A stretch of 64,000 nucleotides of DNA, taken from assembly GCF_013408825.1 (NCBI RefSeq), contig NZ_JACCBZ010000005.1:1-64000 (forward strand), read 5' to 3'. Under the pieces are notes generated by a model that made no database searches, was not told the origin of the DNA, and worked only from the letters and a program-made list of their open reading frames with translations. Below are positions 8,586 through 15,783 of this stretch, one piece after another (within the stretch, counting starts at the first letter, position 1; each line of letters opens with the position of its first letter). The stretch comes from Mucilaginibacter tundrae. Its GTDB lineage: Bacteria; Bacteroidota; Bacteroidia; Sphingobacteriales; Sphingobacteriaceae. The translations under genes were made by a program, and so were the position numbers.

Positions 8586-9686
8586 ATGGAAACTAATCAA
8601 TCACTACAAAACGAAATTGCCGCGTTAAAAAAGGAAAATCTGGAGTATAAAGAAAGCCACTCGCGTTTTGAAACGGTGTTTGAAAACTCCAGAATGGGCA
8701 ATAAGATCATTTCTGCCGAACTGAAGATTTTACAGGTTAATCCGGCGATGGTCGCCTTGTTGGGTTATCAGCATAAAGAGGAGATCATCGGTAGTAATAT
8801 TTTTGATTATGCCCCTGATTATTGCCATAAGGATTGGGAAGTGTTACGAAAAAAATTATGGCAAAAAGAGATGCCATCATTTACGCTGGAAACATGCCTG
8901 ATGAAAAAAGATGGCACCTTGATCTGGTGCCAGGTGACTTCCATTCTATTTCCCGACCATGGAAAAACGCTTGGCTACACTATTATTGAAGACATTACCG
9001 AAAAGTATTACCTGAAATTACAAAAAGAAGAATTCATAAGCGTAGCAAGTCACGAGTTAAAAACGCCCGTTACTGTGCTCAGGGCAAATACGCAACTTAT
9101 TGAACGAAAGCTGAAACTTGGCGGCGTAATTACTGCAGACATTATTAAGTTTAATTCGATTGCCGCTAAAAATGTGATCAAGCTTAATCACCTGATTGAT
9201 GATCTGTTGAATTCAACCAGGATTGATCGGGGGGAGCTGGAACTGCACAAAACCATATTTATTTTGTCGGATGTGATTAAGGCTTGTTGTACACACATTA
9301 GGATGGAGGGTAAATATAAGATCATCTATTCCGGCAATCATTTGGTACAGGTTTATGCAGATCAGTTTAAAATAGACCAGGTACTGGTTAACCTGGTGAA
9401 TAACGCGGTGAAGTATGCACCTGAATCATTAGAGATTATTATTCATGCTGAAAAAATAACAGGTTTTACCAAAGTTACGGTAAGTGACAAGGGTCAAGGA
9501 ATTGAGCCCGAACATTTGGCTAAGCTTTTTGACCGTTATTACCGGGCTGATTCTGAAAATCATGCTTCGGGGCTGGGTTTGGGCTTGTATATATCATCGC
9601 AGATCATCAAAAAACACGGTGGTAGTATTGGAGTGGAAAGTATTGTAGGGCATGGTTCGGATTTTTGGTTCACCTTGCCGGATTAA
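8586..9686 (+). CDS. PAS-domain sensor histidine kinase
   Basis: A 366-residue soluble kinase. A short coiled coil occupies about residues 1-22, a single PAS/PAC domain 22-140 (FETVFENSRMGNKI ... TIIEDITEKYY), then HisKA with the phospho-accepting H156 in SVASHELKTPVTVL. The ATPase domain has NLVNNAVKYAPES (N box), SDKGQGI (G1) and GLGLGLYI (G2). It starts one base after the small gene at 8276-8584 and resembles the last third of the large kinase at 5732. No receiver or DNA-binding output is fused. Confidence 0.92.
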   Translation: METNQSLQNEIAALKKENLEYKESHSRFETVFENSRMGNKIISAELKILQVNPAMVALLGYQHKEEIIGSNIFDYAPDYCHKDWEVLRKKLWQKEMPSFTLETCLMKKDGTLIWCQVTSILFPDHGKTLGYTIIEDITEKYYLKLQKEEFISVASHELKTPVTVLRANTQLIERKLKLGGVITADIIKFNSIAAKNVIKLNHLIDDLLNSTRIDRGELELHKTIFILSDVIKACCTHIRMEGKYKIIYSGNHLVQVYADQFKIDQVLVNLVNNAVKYAPESLEIIIHAEKITGFTKVTVSDKGQGIEPEHLAKLFDRYYRADSENHASGLGLGLYISSQIIKKHGGSIGVESIVGHGSDFWFTLPD

Positions 9687-9697
9687 AAGGAAATTTT

Positions 9698-9910
9698 ATG
9701 AAAAATATAAACAGTAAAAAGGAAGAAGAACAACTTAAGAATAAACCTGCGGCAAAGGTTGCCCCGCTAAGTGATGCAACGACAAAACCTATAAATGACG
9801 GGATGAACACACCAGTGCCCGATAAAATAGAACCCCACGTTCGTTCAGCAAGTGAAGCAGCTTTATATAAGCAGGCGGACAACCCGTTGGGTAATCCTGA
9901 TAAAAAATAA
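9698..9910 (+). CDS. Small hydrophilic protein of unknown function
   Basis: A 70-residue, lysine-, proline- and acid-rich protein with no membrane helix and probably disordered. The ATG at 9698 is preferred because an AAGGAAA ribosome-binding site lies just upstream; the frame itself is open from 9665 inside the kinase gene. The C-terminus (YKQADNPLGNPDKK) looks like small stress-associated proteins of Bacteroidota, but I cannot name a family. It sits between a kinase and a DUF892 gene, a setting that suggests stress adaptation (inference). Confidence 0.6.
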   Translation: MKNINSKKEEEQLKNKPAAKVAPLSDATTKPINDGMNTPVPDKIEPHVRSASEAALYKQADNPLGNPDKK

Positions 9911-9951
9911 CACGCGGTCCGCATTAGAGTATTAATTTAATTACCGAAACT

Positions 9952-10476
9952 ATGAAAATGATATCGCCTTATGCCGAAAATTTACCTACGGGAGTATTGC
10001 ATTCAAAAAAATTGATCGCCTTTTTTATCAATCACCTGAACCGTATTTATTGTGCTAAATCGCATCTGCAGAAAAACCTGCCCGAGATGCGCGAACATGC
10101 TCATTTTTCAGATCTGATAAACGCCATAACCGAAACATTGATTGATGTAGAGAAACAAATTTCGAGAATGGACGAGATCTATGCAATATTAGATGTAAGG
10201 CCCGGTTTTGAAGATTGCCTCGGCGTGATCGGCCTGATTGATGATACTTTCAGCGCCATCTCGCAGGAAATAGATGACCCGGAAATGAGTGACTTGTCAA
10301 TACTGTTTTACCTGCAAAATATTGAAGCGATTGAGATGGCTTCATTCAAGATGTTGAACCTGGCTGCACCTAAACTGGGACATAAAGACATTAAGCAGTT
10401 GCTTAAAGAAAACTTTAACGAGGCACAAGAAGATCTGGTGTTGCTGCAGGAGATTACGTCGAAGTATTTGCAATAA
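9952..10476 (+). CDS. DUF892 (YciE/YciF) ferritin-like protein
   Basis: A 174-residue all-helical protein. The pattern FFINHLNRIYCAKSHLQKNLPEM near the N-terminus, followed by helices with EMASFKMLNLAAPKLG and LLKENFNEAQEDL, matches the four-helix ferritin-like DUF892 family, associated with general stress. A usual DUF892 helix carries E-x-x-H metal ligands; here one equivalent position reads IEAIEMASF without the histidine, so metal binding is uncertain. A remnant of a second copy of the gene's 3' end lies about 150 bp downstream (10610-10663). Confidence 0.8.
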   Translation: MKMISPYAENLPTGVLHSKKLIAFFINHLNRIYCAKSHLQKNLPEMREHAHFSDLINAITETLIDVEKQISRMDEIYAILDVRPGFEDCLGVIGLIDDTFSAISQEIDDPEMSDLSILFYLQNIEAIEMASFKMLNLAAPKLGHKDIKQLLKENFNEAQEDLVLLQEITSKYLQ

Positions 10477-10560
10477 TCTTGCCGTATCTCAAAAAATAAA
10501 TCAGTGTTAGTTTTTCAGTTCTCGCAGGGGAACCCTGAGTAATTAATTAACCATTGCTAG

Positions 10561-10596
10561 GAAAACTAAAGCTTTCACGAGGAAGCTTTAGTTTTC
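10561..10596. terminator. Strong hairpin, probable bidirectional terminator
   Basis: A perfect 14-bp stem (GAAAACTAAAGCTT with its complement, extended by two further pairs) closes a four-base loop at 10577-10580. Stretches of A on one side and T on the other allow termination in both directions, after the DUF892 gene and possibly after the convergent monooxygenase gene. The arms carry no codons of either gene. Confidence 0.6.
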
Positions 10597-10609
10597 TGCA
10601 AGGTTACAG

Positions 10610-10663
10610 ATCTCGCAAGATCGGGTATTGCTACAAGAGATTACTTCGAAGTATCTTCAGTAA
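10610..10663 (+). pseudogene. 3'-tail remnant of a second DUF892 gene
   Basis: Frame 10610-10663 reads ISQDRVLLQEITSKYLQ-stop. The intact gene upstream ends AQEDLVLLQEITSKYLQ-stop. The eleven C-terminal residues are identical, while several codons differ synonymously (CAG/CAA, ACG/ACT, TTG/CTT, CAA/CAG). This looks like the tail of an older paralog whose body was deleted, not a recent copy. The rest of the paralog is absent; the terminator hairpin at 10561 occupies the space upstream. Confidence 0.65.
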
Positions 10664-10736
10664 TGGTATGGTTTGCTTTTTATGTTATCGCAAAACGTCA
10701 CTTTCTTTTGGCTGTTTGTTTTTTCAATGAACGTCA

Positions 10737-11891
10737 TCATTCCGGGTGTGGGCCGCTGATGATGCTTATCATATAATCTATCGCATCGGGCGAGTGTAGG
10801 GTGGCTGTTGATTCCAGGGTTTGGGCGGCGGTTTTGGATGCGCGTTTACGCATTTGGGTTTCAAAAGCGGCTATGGCTGATTGGGTATCAATATAGTTAT
10901 CGCTCAGTAAACATTCAGCTAATTCAACGGCGTCCAGCATGGCCATGTTTACGCCTTCGCCGGCGTAGGGCGGCATCAGGTGGGCGGCATCGCCCAGCAT
11001 AGTGAGGTTGTGCAGGGCTTCCCAGGTTTGGTTGACCGGCATGCAGTATTGGGGGCGGGGAATAAAATATTCGGTGTTTTCAAATAGTTCCTGCCATATT
11101 TCAGCCCAACCATTGTACTCCTGTTTAAACCAGGCGAGTACCTGTGCCTTATCGTTAAAATCAATACCACTTTCTTTTGCCCAGTTTTCGGTTGAATTAA
11201 AGCCCGGGTAAAATGCTAAACTGCCATCACCTTTAGAACTTACGATCAAAGATTTTGAATCGCTCATGGCAAATATTTTGCCGCCGTTTAACAGTTTAAA
11301 TATTTTCGGACTGGCTACTTCAGCATTGTAAACCGCGCCTTCAATGGCGGTCATACCTGCAAAGAAGGGTTGGATAGGTGTAATATATGGGCGGATCTTC
11401 GAGTTAGCGCCATCGGCACCGATTACAATATCAGCGATAGCCGAAGTCCCGTTTTTGAAATGGAGCTTCCAGCCGTTTCCTTCGGGACTTAACGAAGAGA
11501 AATTGCTATCCCATACCACGGTATCGGGCTGTAATGATTCCAACAGGATTTTGCGAAGCGGCCCACGGTCAATTTCGGGGCGTTTGGTTTCTTCGCGCGG
11601 GGTAGCCTCATCGTCCCATAAAATATATGCGTTTTTATCCGTAATACGCAGGGCATCCGCACCGGGGCGGTAGTTGGCGTTAAAGGCATCCATCAATCCG
11701 GCTTTTTGCAGCGCCAGCAAACCAGATTCTTCGTGCAGATCGAGTGTGGCGCCTTGTACACGGGCATCTTTATTGATGTCGCGGTCATATACTTTTACGA
11801 TGGCACCATTTAGTTGCAGCAAGCGGGCAAGGGGTAAGCCGCCGGGGCCACCGCCTACTATGGCTATTGTTTTATGTTGGATGGAGTTCAT
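10737..11891 (-). CDS. FAD-dependent monooxygenase of the Tet(X)-like group
   Basis: A 384-residue class A flavoprotein monooxygenase. The FAD Rossmann motif IVGGGPGGLPLARLL is at residues 11-25, ARVQGATLDLH matches Tet(X) ARIFGGTLDLH, and GDAAHLMPPYAGEGVN starts at residue 300 (Tet(X) has GDAAHLMPPFAGQGVN). Length equals that of Tet(X). Aligned against the Tet(X) sequence I remember, the tetracycline-contact residues Q192, R213 and H234 are replaced by Glu, Lys and Ala, so the substrate is probably different. A TetR gene lies 5 bp upstream on the same strand and likely controls it. Confidence 0.88.
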   Translation of the reverse strand: MNSIQHKTIAIVGGGPGGLPLARLLQLNGAIVKVYDRDINKDARVQGATLDLHEESGLLALQKAGLMDAFNANYRPGADALRITDKNAYILWDDEATPREETKRPEIDRGPLRKILLESLQPDTVVWDSNFSSLSPEGNGWKLHFKNGTSAIADIVIGADGANSKIRPYITPIQPFFAGMTAIEGAVYNAEVASPKIFKLLNGGKIFAMSDSKSLIVSSKGDGSLAFYPGFNSTENWAKESGIDFNDKAQVLAWFKQEYNGWAEIWQELFENTEYFIPRPQYCMPVNQTWEALHNLTMLGDAAHLMPPYAGEGVNMAMLDAVELAECLLSDNYIDTQSAIAAFETQMRKRASKTAAQTLESTATLHSPDAIDYMISIISGPHPE

Positions 11892-11896
11892 GACCT

Positions 11897-12502
11897 TTAA
11901 TTTTTAGGTATGAGGATGCCTTGGGTTACCGCCTCGCAGCAGGCTAATATAGTTTCGGGAGTGATGATCTGTTGAGGGCGGGTTCGGTGGTCGAAATATT
12001 CGGCAACCAGGTCGAGTATGGGCGAAAATAGCAGTGCCCGTTGTACCTCTTGCGGAAAATCTTTAATGATTCCTGCATCTACATTCAATTTCAAAAACTG
12101 AAGTATTGGCGAGAAGAAATCCCCCTCTTTAATATTCTTTTGCTGATAGGCGCGATTTAATAGGGGCGATGCTTTACCATGTTGGATCAGCGCGAAGGCA
12201 TGCCGGTTTTTGGTGAAGTAATCAAAACCGTTCAGCCAAAGTTTTTGTACACCTTCGGCGAAGGGCATGGTGGGGTCGAAATTCTTTAATACAGCCTTTT
12301 CGTAGGCGCCTAGTACTTCTTCAACAAAAAGCTTTACCAGCAGGTCTTCCTTATTCTCGTACTTAATGTAAATGGTACGGGGCGAAATGCCTGCCGCTTT
12401 AGCCAGTTTTTGCATGCTGAGGTTTTCAAGGCCTTCATCGGCGATGATCTGCAGGGCGATGCTGCGTATAGCTTCTTCTTTTATTAGGTTTTTGGGGCGC
12501 AT
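11897..12502 (-). CDS. TetR/AcrR-family repressor
   Basis: A 201-residue regulator starting at the ATG at 12502 (MRPKNLIKEE); the frame is open 60 bases further up, but that extension crosses the promoter-like boxes. The N-terminal helix-turn-helix is clear: AKAAGISPRTIYIKYENKEDLLVKLF at about residues 34-60. The C-terminal ligand-binding domain is divergent, as is normal. It is followed after 5 bp by the flavin monooxygenase gene, so it probably represses its own operon through the palindrome at 12516-12535. Confidence 0.88.
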   Translation of the reverse strand: MRPKNLIKEEAIRSIALQIIADEGLENLSMQKLAKAAGISPRTIYIKYENKEDLLVKLFVEEVLGAYEKAVLKNFDPTMPFAEGVQKLWLNGFDYFTKNRHAFALIQHGKASPLLNRAYQQKNIKEGDFFSPILQFLKLNVDAGIIKDFPQEVQRALLFSPILDLVAEYFDHRTRPQQIITPETILACCEAVTQGILIPKN

Positions 12503-12506
12503 GGTG

Positions 12507-12538
12507 TGAAAGTAAGTAAATGTTTGTTTATTTACAAA
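12507..12538 (-). promoter_or_regulatory. Candidate promoter with TetR operator between its boxes
   Basis: On the minus strand TTTG (12538-12535) and TACTTTCA (12514-12507) resemble the Bacteroidota -33 TTTG and -7 TAnnTTTG boxes, about 20 bp apart. Between them GTAAAT and ATTTAC form an inverted repeat with an 8-bp spacer (12516-12535). A repressor bound there would block the promoter. The start codon is only four bases further, so the mRNA would be nearly leaderless. Confidence 0.45.
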
Positions 12539-12742
12539 TATTTGATGGGTGTACTCGATCAATATTTCTTAACTGTTTATTTATTAGCTTTTTATATTTA
12601 CCTATGGCGAAAACGTTATCGTAAGTATTGTCGTGTTAATTATAGGTTTTTCTTATTACGAATCCTACATTAGTATATAAACCAATTATCGGCTGCAGCC
12701 CCTAAGTAAGTATTTCATTTATAAACCAATAACCATTAAACC

Positions 12743-13939
12743 ATGAAAATTAAAAAATTTCGTACCGGGATTGCTATTGCCTTAGGTCTGCTATTCAGCT
12801 TGTTTTTATATGAGTGTAAAAAATCGGCACAGCCGGTTAGCAATACCTTAAACCCAGCATCAAAAACTACCCCTATTAAAGCTGCAGCCAATGCCAGCGG
12901 ATTTATACACCCCGGCATTTTAAATACCCAGCAAACGCTGGACTATGTTGCCAACCAGGCCAACACCGGCGACGCGGGCCGTTTAGCTGCATACCAGTAT
13001 GTGCTTAATTATTGCAATACCCATAGCCCGAGCGGTAATTACAAGGCTACCGTAGGTGTGGCGGGCGGCGTAACCACGCCTGATGAGATCAGCTTTAAGG
13101 GTGATGCTTTACTGTGCTATGCGCTGGCGCTGCGCTGGAGTAAAACCGGCACTGCATCTTACGCCACTACCGTAAAGCAAATGCTTGATGGCTGGGCCAA
13201 TGCCTTCCAAAATTTTAGTGTTACCGGCGATAACCCTAACCAGGCTTACCTGGAAGCATCATGGGCCGCGCCTACCTTCGCGGCAGCTGCCGAAATCATC
13301 AAATATTACCAGCCTGCTACTGGCGCAGCTGGCGGGTGGACAACTGCTGAAAACACTCAGTTTGTGAACTTCCTGAATAATATGAAGAACAATTACATCA
13401 ATAACGCCACCAATCCGGGGTATAACAATAACTGGAACATTTCGGAAGGATGGGCCAAGATTGCCATTGGTGTTTTTGAGGATGACCAAACTGTTTACCA
13501 GGCCGGGATAACTGTAATTGATAATGTATTGCCGTTGGATATCGCGTCTGACGGATCAATGAACGGCGAGGTTTGCGGATCGCATGACGATTATGTGCAT
13601 TTTCAGTATTCGCTTACCGGGTTGAGCTATGCGGCAAATACCTGCGGTATACAGGGTAACTTATCTATTTATTCGGCTAACAGCAGCAGGCTGCTGAGCG
13701 GGTACGATTATCAGTATGAGCTGATGATCGGAACCGTATCGCCGCCATGCACGCCAAAAGGCAGCCCGACTGCCGAGATATGGCCGGGCATTGAAGTGGC
13801 GAACCGCCATTACAACACCGCGCAAACCAATTACATTGCCAGTAAGTATAGCCCCGACAGCGATGGCTTACCGGGTGGTGACATCGGCTTTTTGTGCTGG
13901 ACGAATTATACACATAATAACGTACCGACAACGTTTTAG
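12743..13939 (+). CDS. Alginate-lyase-like lipoprotein (polysaccharide lyase fold)
   Basis: A 398-residue exported protein. A type II signal peptide ends at C25 (FSLFLYEC-KK), so a lipoprotein is expected. The mature part begins FIHPGILNTQQTLDYV, a pattern typical of the (alpha/alpha)n-toroid alginate-lyase superfamily, and continues with helical repeats (DALLCYALALRW, AYLEASWAAPTFAAAAEI) and NWNISEGWAKIAIG. SHDDYVHFQYSLTGL probably forms part of the active site with His and Tyr. Assignment to a single PL family, such as PL5 or PL38, is not possible by eye. No SusC/SusD pair is adjacent. Confidence 0.7.
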   Translation: MKIKKFRTGIAIALGLLFSLFLYECKKSAQPVSNTLNPASKTTPIKAAANASGFIHPGILNTQQTLDYVANQANTGDAGRLAAYQYVLNYCNTHSPSGNYKATVGVAGGVTTPDEISFKGDALLCYALALRWSKTGTASYATTVKQMLDGWANAFQNFSVTGDNPNQAYLEASWAAPTFAAAAEIIKYYQPATGAAGGWTTAENTQFVNFLNNMKNNYINNATNPGYNNNWNISEGWAKIAIGVFEDDQTVYQAGITVIDNVLPLDIASDGSMNGEVCGSHDDYVHFQYSLTGLSYAANTCGIQGNLSIYSANSSRLLSGYDYQYELMIGTVSPPCTPKGSPTAEIWPGIEVANRHYNTAQTNYIASKYSPDSDGLPGGDIGFLCWTNYTHNNVPTTF

Positions 13940-13972
13940 GAACATTGCTAAAATGCTGGAAGTTTAAGGGAA

Positions 13973-13998
13973 AGGGCTGAGCGATCAGTCCTTTTTTT
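13973..13998 (+). terminator. Intrinsic terminator after the lyase gene
   Basis: AGGGCTGA pairs with TCAGTCCT across a GCGA tetraloop (one G-T pair), followed by a run of T. It lies about 33 bp behind the stop codon of the lipoprotein gene. Confidence 0.7.
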
Positions 13999-14047
13999 GT
14001 TTGGATGAAAAGCTTGGTAAGGAAGTCGGATACTTCCGTTGTCTGTA

Positions 14048-14084
14048 GATTTAAGAGCGCTACGCTGAACTATTAAACCAGTGG
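14048..14084. repeat. Fragment of the 48178-48349 palindromic element
   Basis: Bases 14048-14084 (GATTTAAGAGCGCTACGCTG through CCAGTGG) match the right arm of the element at 48316-48349 with a few substitutions. The partner arm is missing, so this is a half element. The remainder of the 342-bp intergenic stretch 13940-14281 shows a terminator and nothing else that I can name. Confidence 0.55.
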
Positions 14085-14281
14085 AGGGCGGTAGACGGAT
14101 CTAAAAAACAAATCCTCCCAGTTATCGCCTTTACGTTTATGCTTCGGCTATACTTAACATGACAGTCGCGATGGCGAACTTAGTGAGCCGACGCTTTTAA
14201 TGCTTAAAGTTAATACGATAGATATTAAATTAAATTTTGAACCGTTCTATAGTTTCGTAATTAAGCCTCAACCTGGAAACA

Positions 14282-15040
14282 TTGGAAACAAAAATATTTT
14301 ATACCCTAAAACTATTGCTGCTGATCGCATTATTTGTATTGACAGGTAAAAGCGGTTACGCACAGGCTAAATTTGGCGGGCGGATATTTGAGAACCACAC
14401 ACGGATACCGCTAGGCGGCATTGTTGTGGAAAATTTAACCTCGCACGAGAAAACGCTATCAGATGCTAACGGAATATTTGTTATTGGCGCAAAAGTTAGC
14501 GACCTGCTTTTGTTTAGCTCACCAGCTTATCAAAACGACACTCTGTACATCGCCAACCTTAACTACTTGTATGTATTCCTTAATTTGAGAAGCAGAAGCT
14601 TGGACGAGGTTAAGGTAACGCAGTCGGAAATTAAAATAGGTAAGCTTACATTGCCACCCACTACAGGGCCGCTTAATAGCCACACTGTACTATACCAAAC
14701 TGACGCCGCTATGCAAAATAATGTAGGCGGCGTAAAAATTATGCTAAATGACTCGAAAGGCTATCAAAAGAAAAAGTTAAAGAACCAGCAGATCGCTATT
14801 GATGAAGCGGAGAAGGACAGGATAGCCAAGATATTCAGCGCTGAAAATATACAGCAGTATGTGCCTATAAAAGGGCAAGAACTTCAAAATTTTATTATAC
14901 TCTATATTCCTGACCTTAAGACTTATAACAGCAGTAAGTTTAATTTGATACTGTACCTGTCGTCTTCTTACAAAGAGTTTTGCAAGATCCCGGTTGAGAA
15001 GCGGCAATCAGCGGATTTTTTAAAGATTAGTAGTAAGTAG
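14282..15040 (+). CDS. Secreted protein with carboxypeptidase-like regulatory domain
   Basis: A 252-residue protein starting at a TTG with GGAAAC upstream. A signal peptide covers residues 1-28 (LLLLIALFVLTGKSGYAQA). Residues 30-105 form a carboxypeptidase-D-like or transthyretin-like beta domain (GGRIFENHTRIPLGGIVVENL ... SDANGIFVIGAKVSDLLLFSS), as seen in many Bacteroidota exported proteins. The C-terminal half is lysine-rich and unclassified (IAKIFSAENIQQYVP). Probably periplasmic or surface-attached; function unknown. Confidence 0.75.
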   Translation: METKIFYTLKLLLLIALFVLTGKSGYAQAKFGGRIFENHTRIPLGGIVVENLTSHEKTLSDANGIFVIGAKVSDLLLFSSPAYQNDTLYIANLNYLYVFLNLRSRSLDEVKVTQSEIKIGKLTLPPTTGPLNSHTVLYQTDAAMQNNVGGVKIMLNDSKGYQKKKLKNQQIAIDEAEKDRIAKIFSAENIQQYVPIKGQELQNFIILYIPDLKTYNSSKFNLILYLSSSYKEFCKIPVEKRQSADFLKISSK

Positions 15041-15119
15041 GTTGGATAAAGGTTTCGTGGAGATTGTTTCGGAGTGGAACAGTTTAGTACATGCATGGAA
15101 TCAAAAAGGAGTAATTTTA

Positions 15120-15345
15120 GCGCCCAAAAGCTATAAATTTTGATGAAAAATGACCAAAAAACAATGAAAAACAGATGTTTTTTGGTGTTTTTGAGGGCTA
15201 TTTTTGGCGTTTTTTGGGTTAAAGCGGGCGTTTTTTGATTGTAATATCGGCCTTTTTAGGTGTTTTTCGGGCGTTTTTGGGACGAAAAGTGTGCCAACTG
15301 TACCATGTTGTTTCATGTGTTTCGTGGTACAGTACAGTGGGCTAT
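15120..15345 (-). repeat. 220-bp dispersed intergenic element, copy 1
   Basis: The minus-strand sequence begins directly behind the stop codon of the thioesterase gene at 15346 and is clearly related, largely without gaps, to 37599-37818, which sits directly behind the stop codon of a plus-strand glycosyltransferase gene. Shared parts include a start rich in GTACTGTACCACG and ACACATGAAACA, then TGGTACA, CCTAAAAAGGCCG, and an end containing CTATAA-AGCTTTT-like sequence. The body is a striking run of A/C-rich tracts. Short open frames here are interrupted in one copy, so I treat it as non-coding. Confidence 0.75.
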
Positions 15346-15732
15346 TTAGTTGATAATTTTTACTGGCTTTTTATTTTCGTCGATAGCTACGAGGGCGAAG
15401 CTGCCGTGTACGGCGAGTTCGCGGCCTTCGGCATACATTTGCTCAATGTAGATCTCGACGGTTACCTTTAGGCTGGTGTTGCCTACATGGGTTACGCGGG
15501 CTACCAACTCCACAAATGTACCGGCAGGGATGGGCTTTTTGAAGTCTATCTTGTCGCTGCTTACAGTAACCATTACCTGCCTGCTGAAGCGGGTTGCCGC
15601 TATAAAGGCCACTTCGTCCATCATGCGCATTGCTTCGCCACCAAACAGGGTATCATAATGGTTGGTGGTATTTGGGAAAACGGTTTTAAAAATGCGGGTT
15701 TCGGACGCGTTGATTCTTTCTTCTAAAGTCAT
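15346..15732 (-). CDS. Acyl-CoA thioesterase, hotdog fold (YciA/ACOT-like)
   Basis: A 128-residue single hotdog-domain protein. The signature NHYDTLFGGEAMRMMDEVAFIAATR at residues 23-47 matches the YciA/cytosolic acyl-CoA hydrolase group, where the Asp before the long helix (MDEVA) is catalytic. SSDKIDFKKPIPAGTFVEL forms the central strand region. It would hydrolyse acyl-CoA thioesters in the cytoplasm; chain-length preference cannot be read from sequence. It lies downstream of metE on the same strand but is separated by a strong terminator, so it is probably transcribed alone. Confidence 0.88.
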   Translation of the reverse strand: MTLEERINASETRIFKTVFPNTTNHYDTLFGGEAMRMMDEVAFIAATRFSRQVMVTVSSDKIDFKKPIPAGTFVELVARVTHVGNTSLKVTVEIYIEQMYAEGRELAVHGSFALVAIDENKKPVKIIN

Positions 15733-15742
15733 GTTACAAGTT

Positions 15743-15774
15743 TAATAAAACAGGCAGGGATTTCCCTGCCTGTT
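15743..15774 (-). terminator. Intrinsic terminator after metE
   Basis: AACAGGCAGGGA pairs with TCCCTGCCTGTT (15749-15774), and on the minus strand a TTTTATT stretch follows. It lies between the metE stop and the thioesterase start. Confidence 0.85.
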
Positions 15775-15783
15775 GGTGTTTAT

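Noticed and set aside
15131..15316. 61-codon minus-strand frame in copy 1 of the element
   Set aside because: Low-complexity Lys/Asn-rich product from A/C tracts; not conserved in copy 2.
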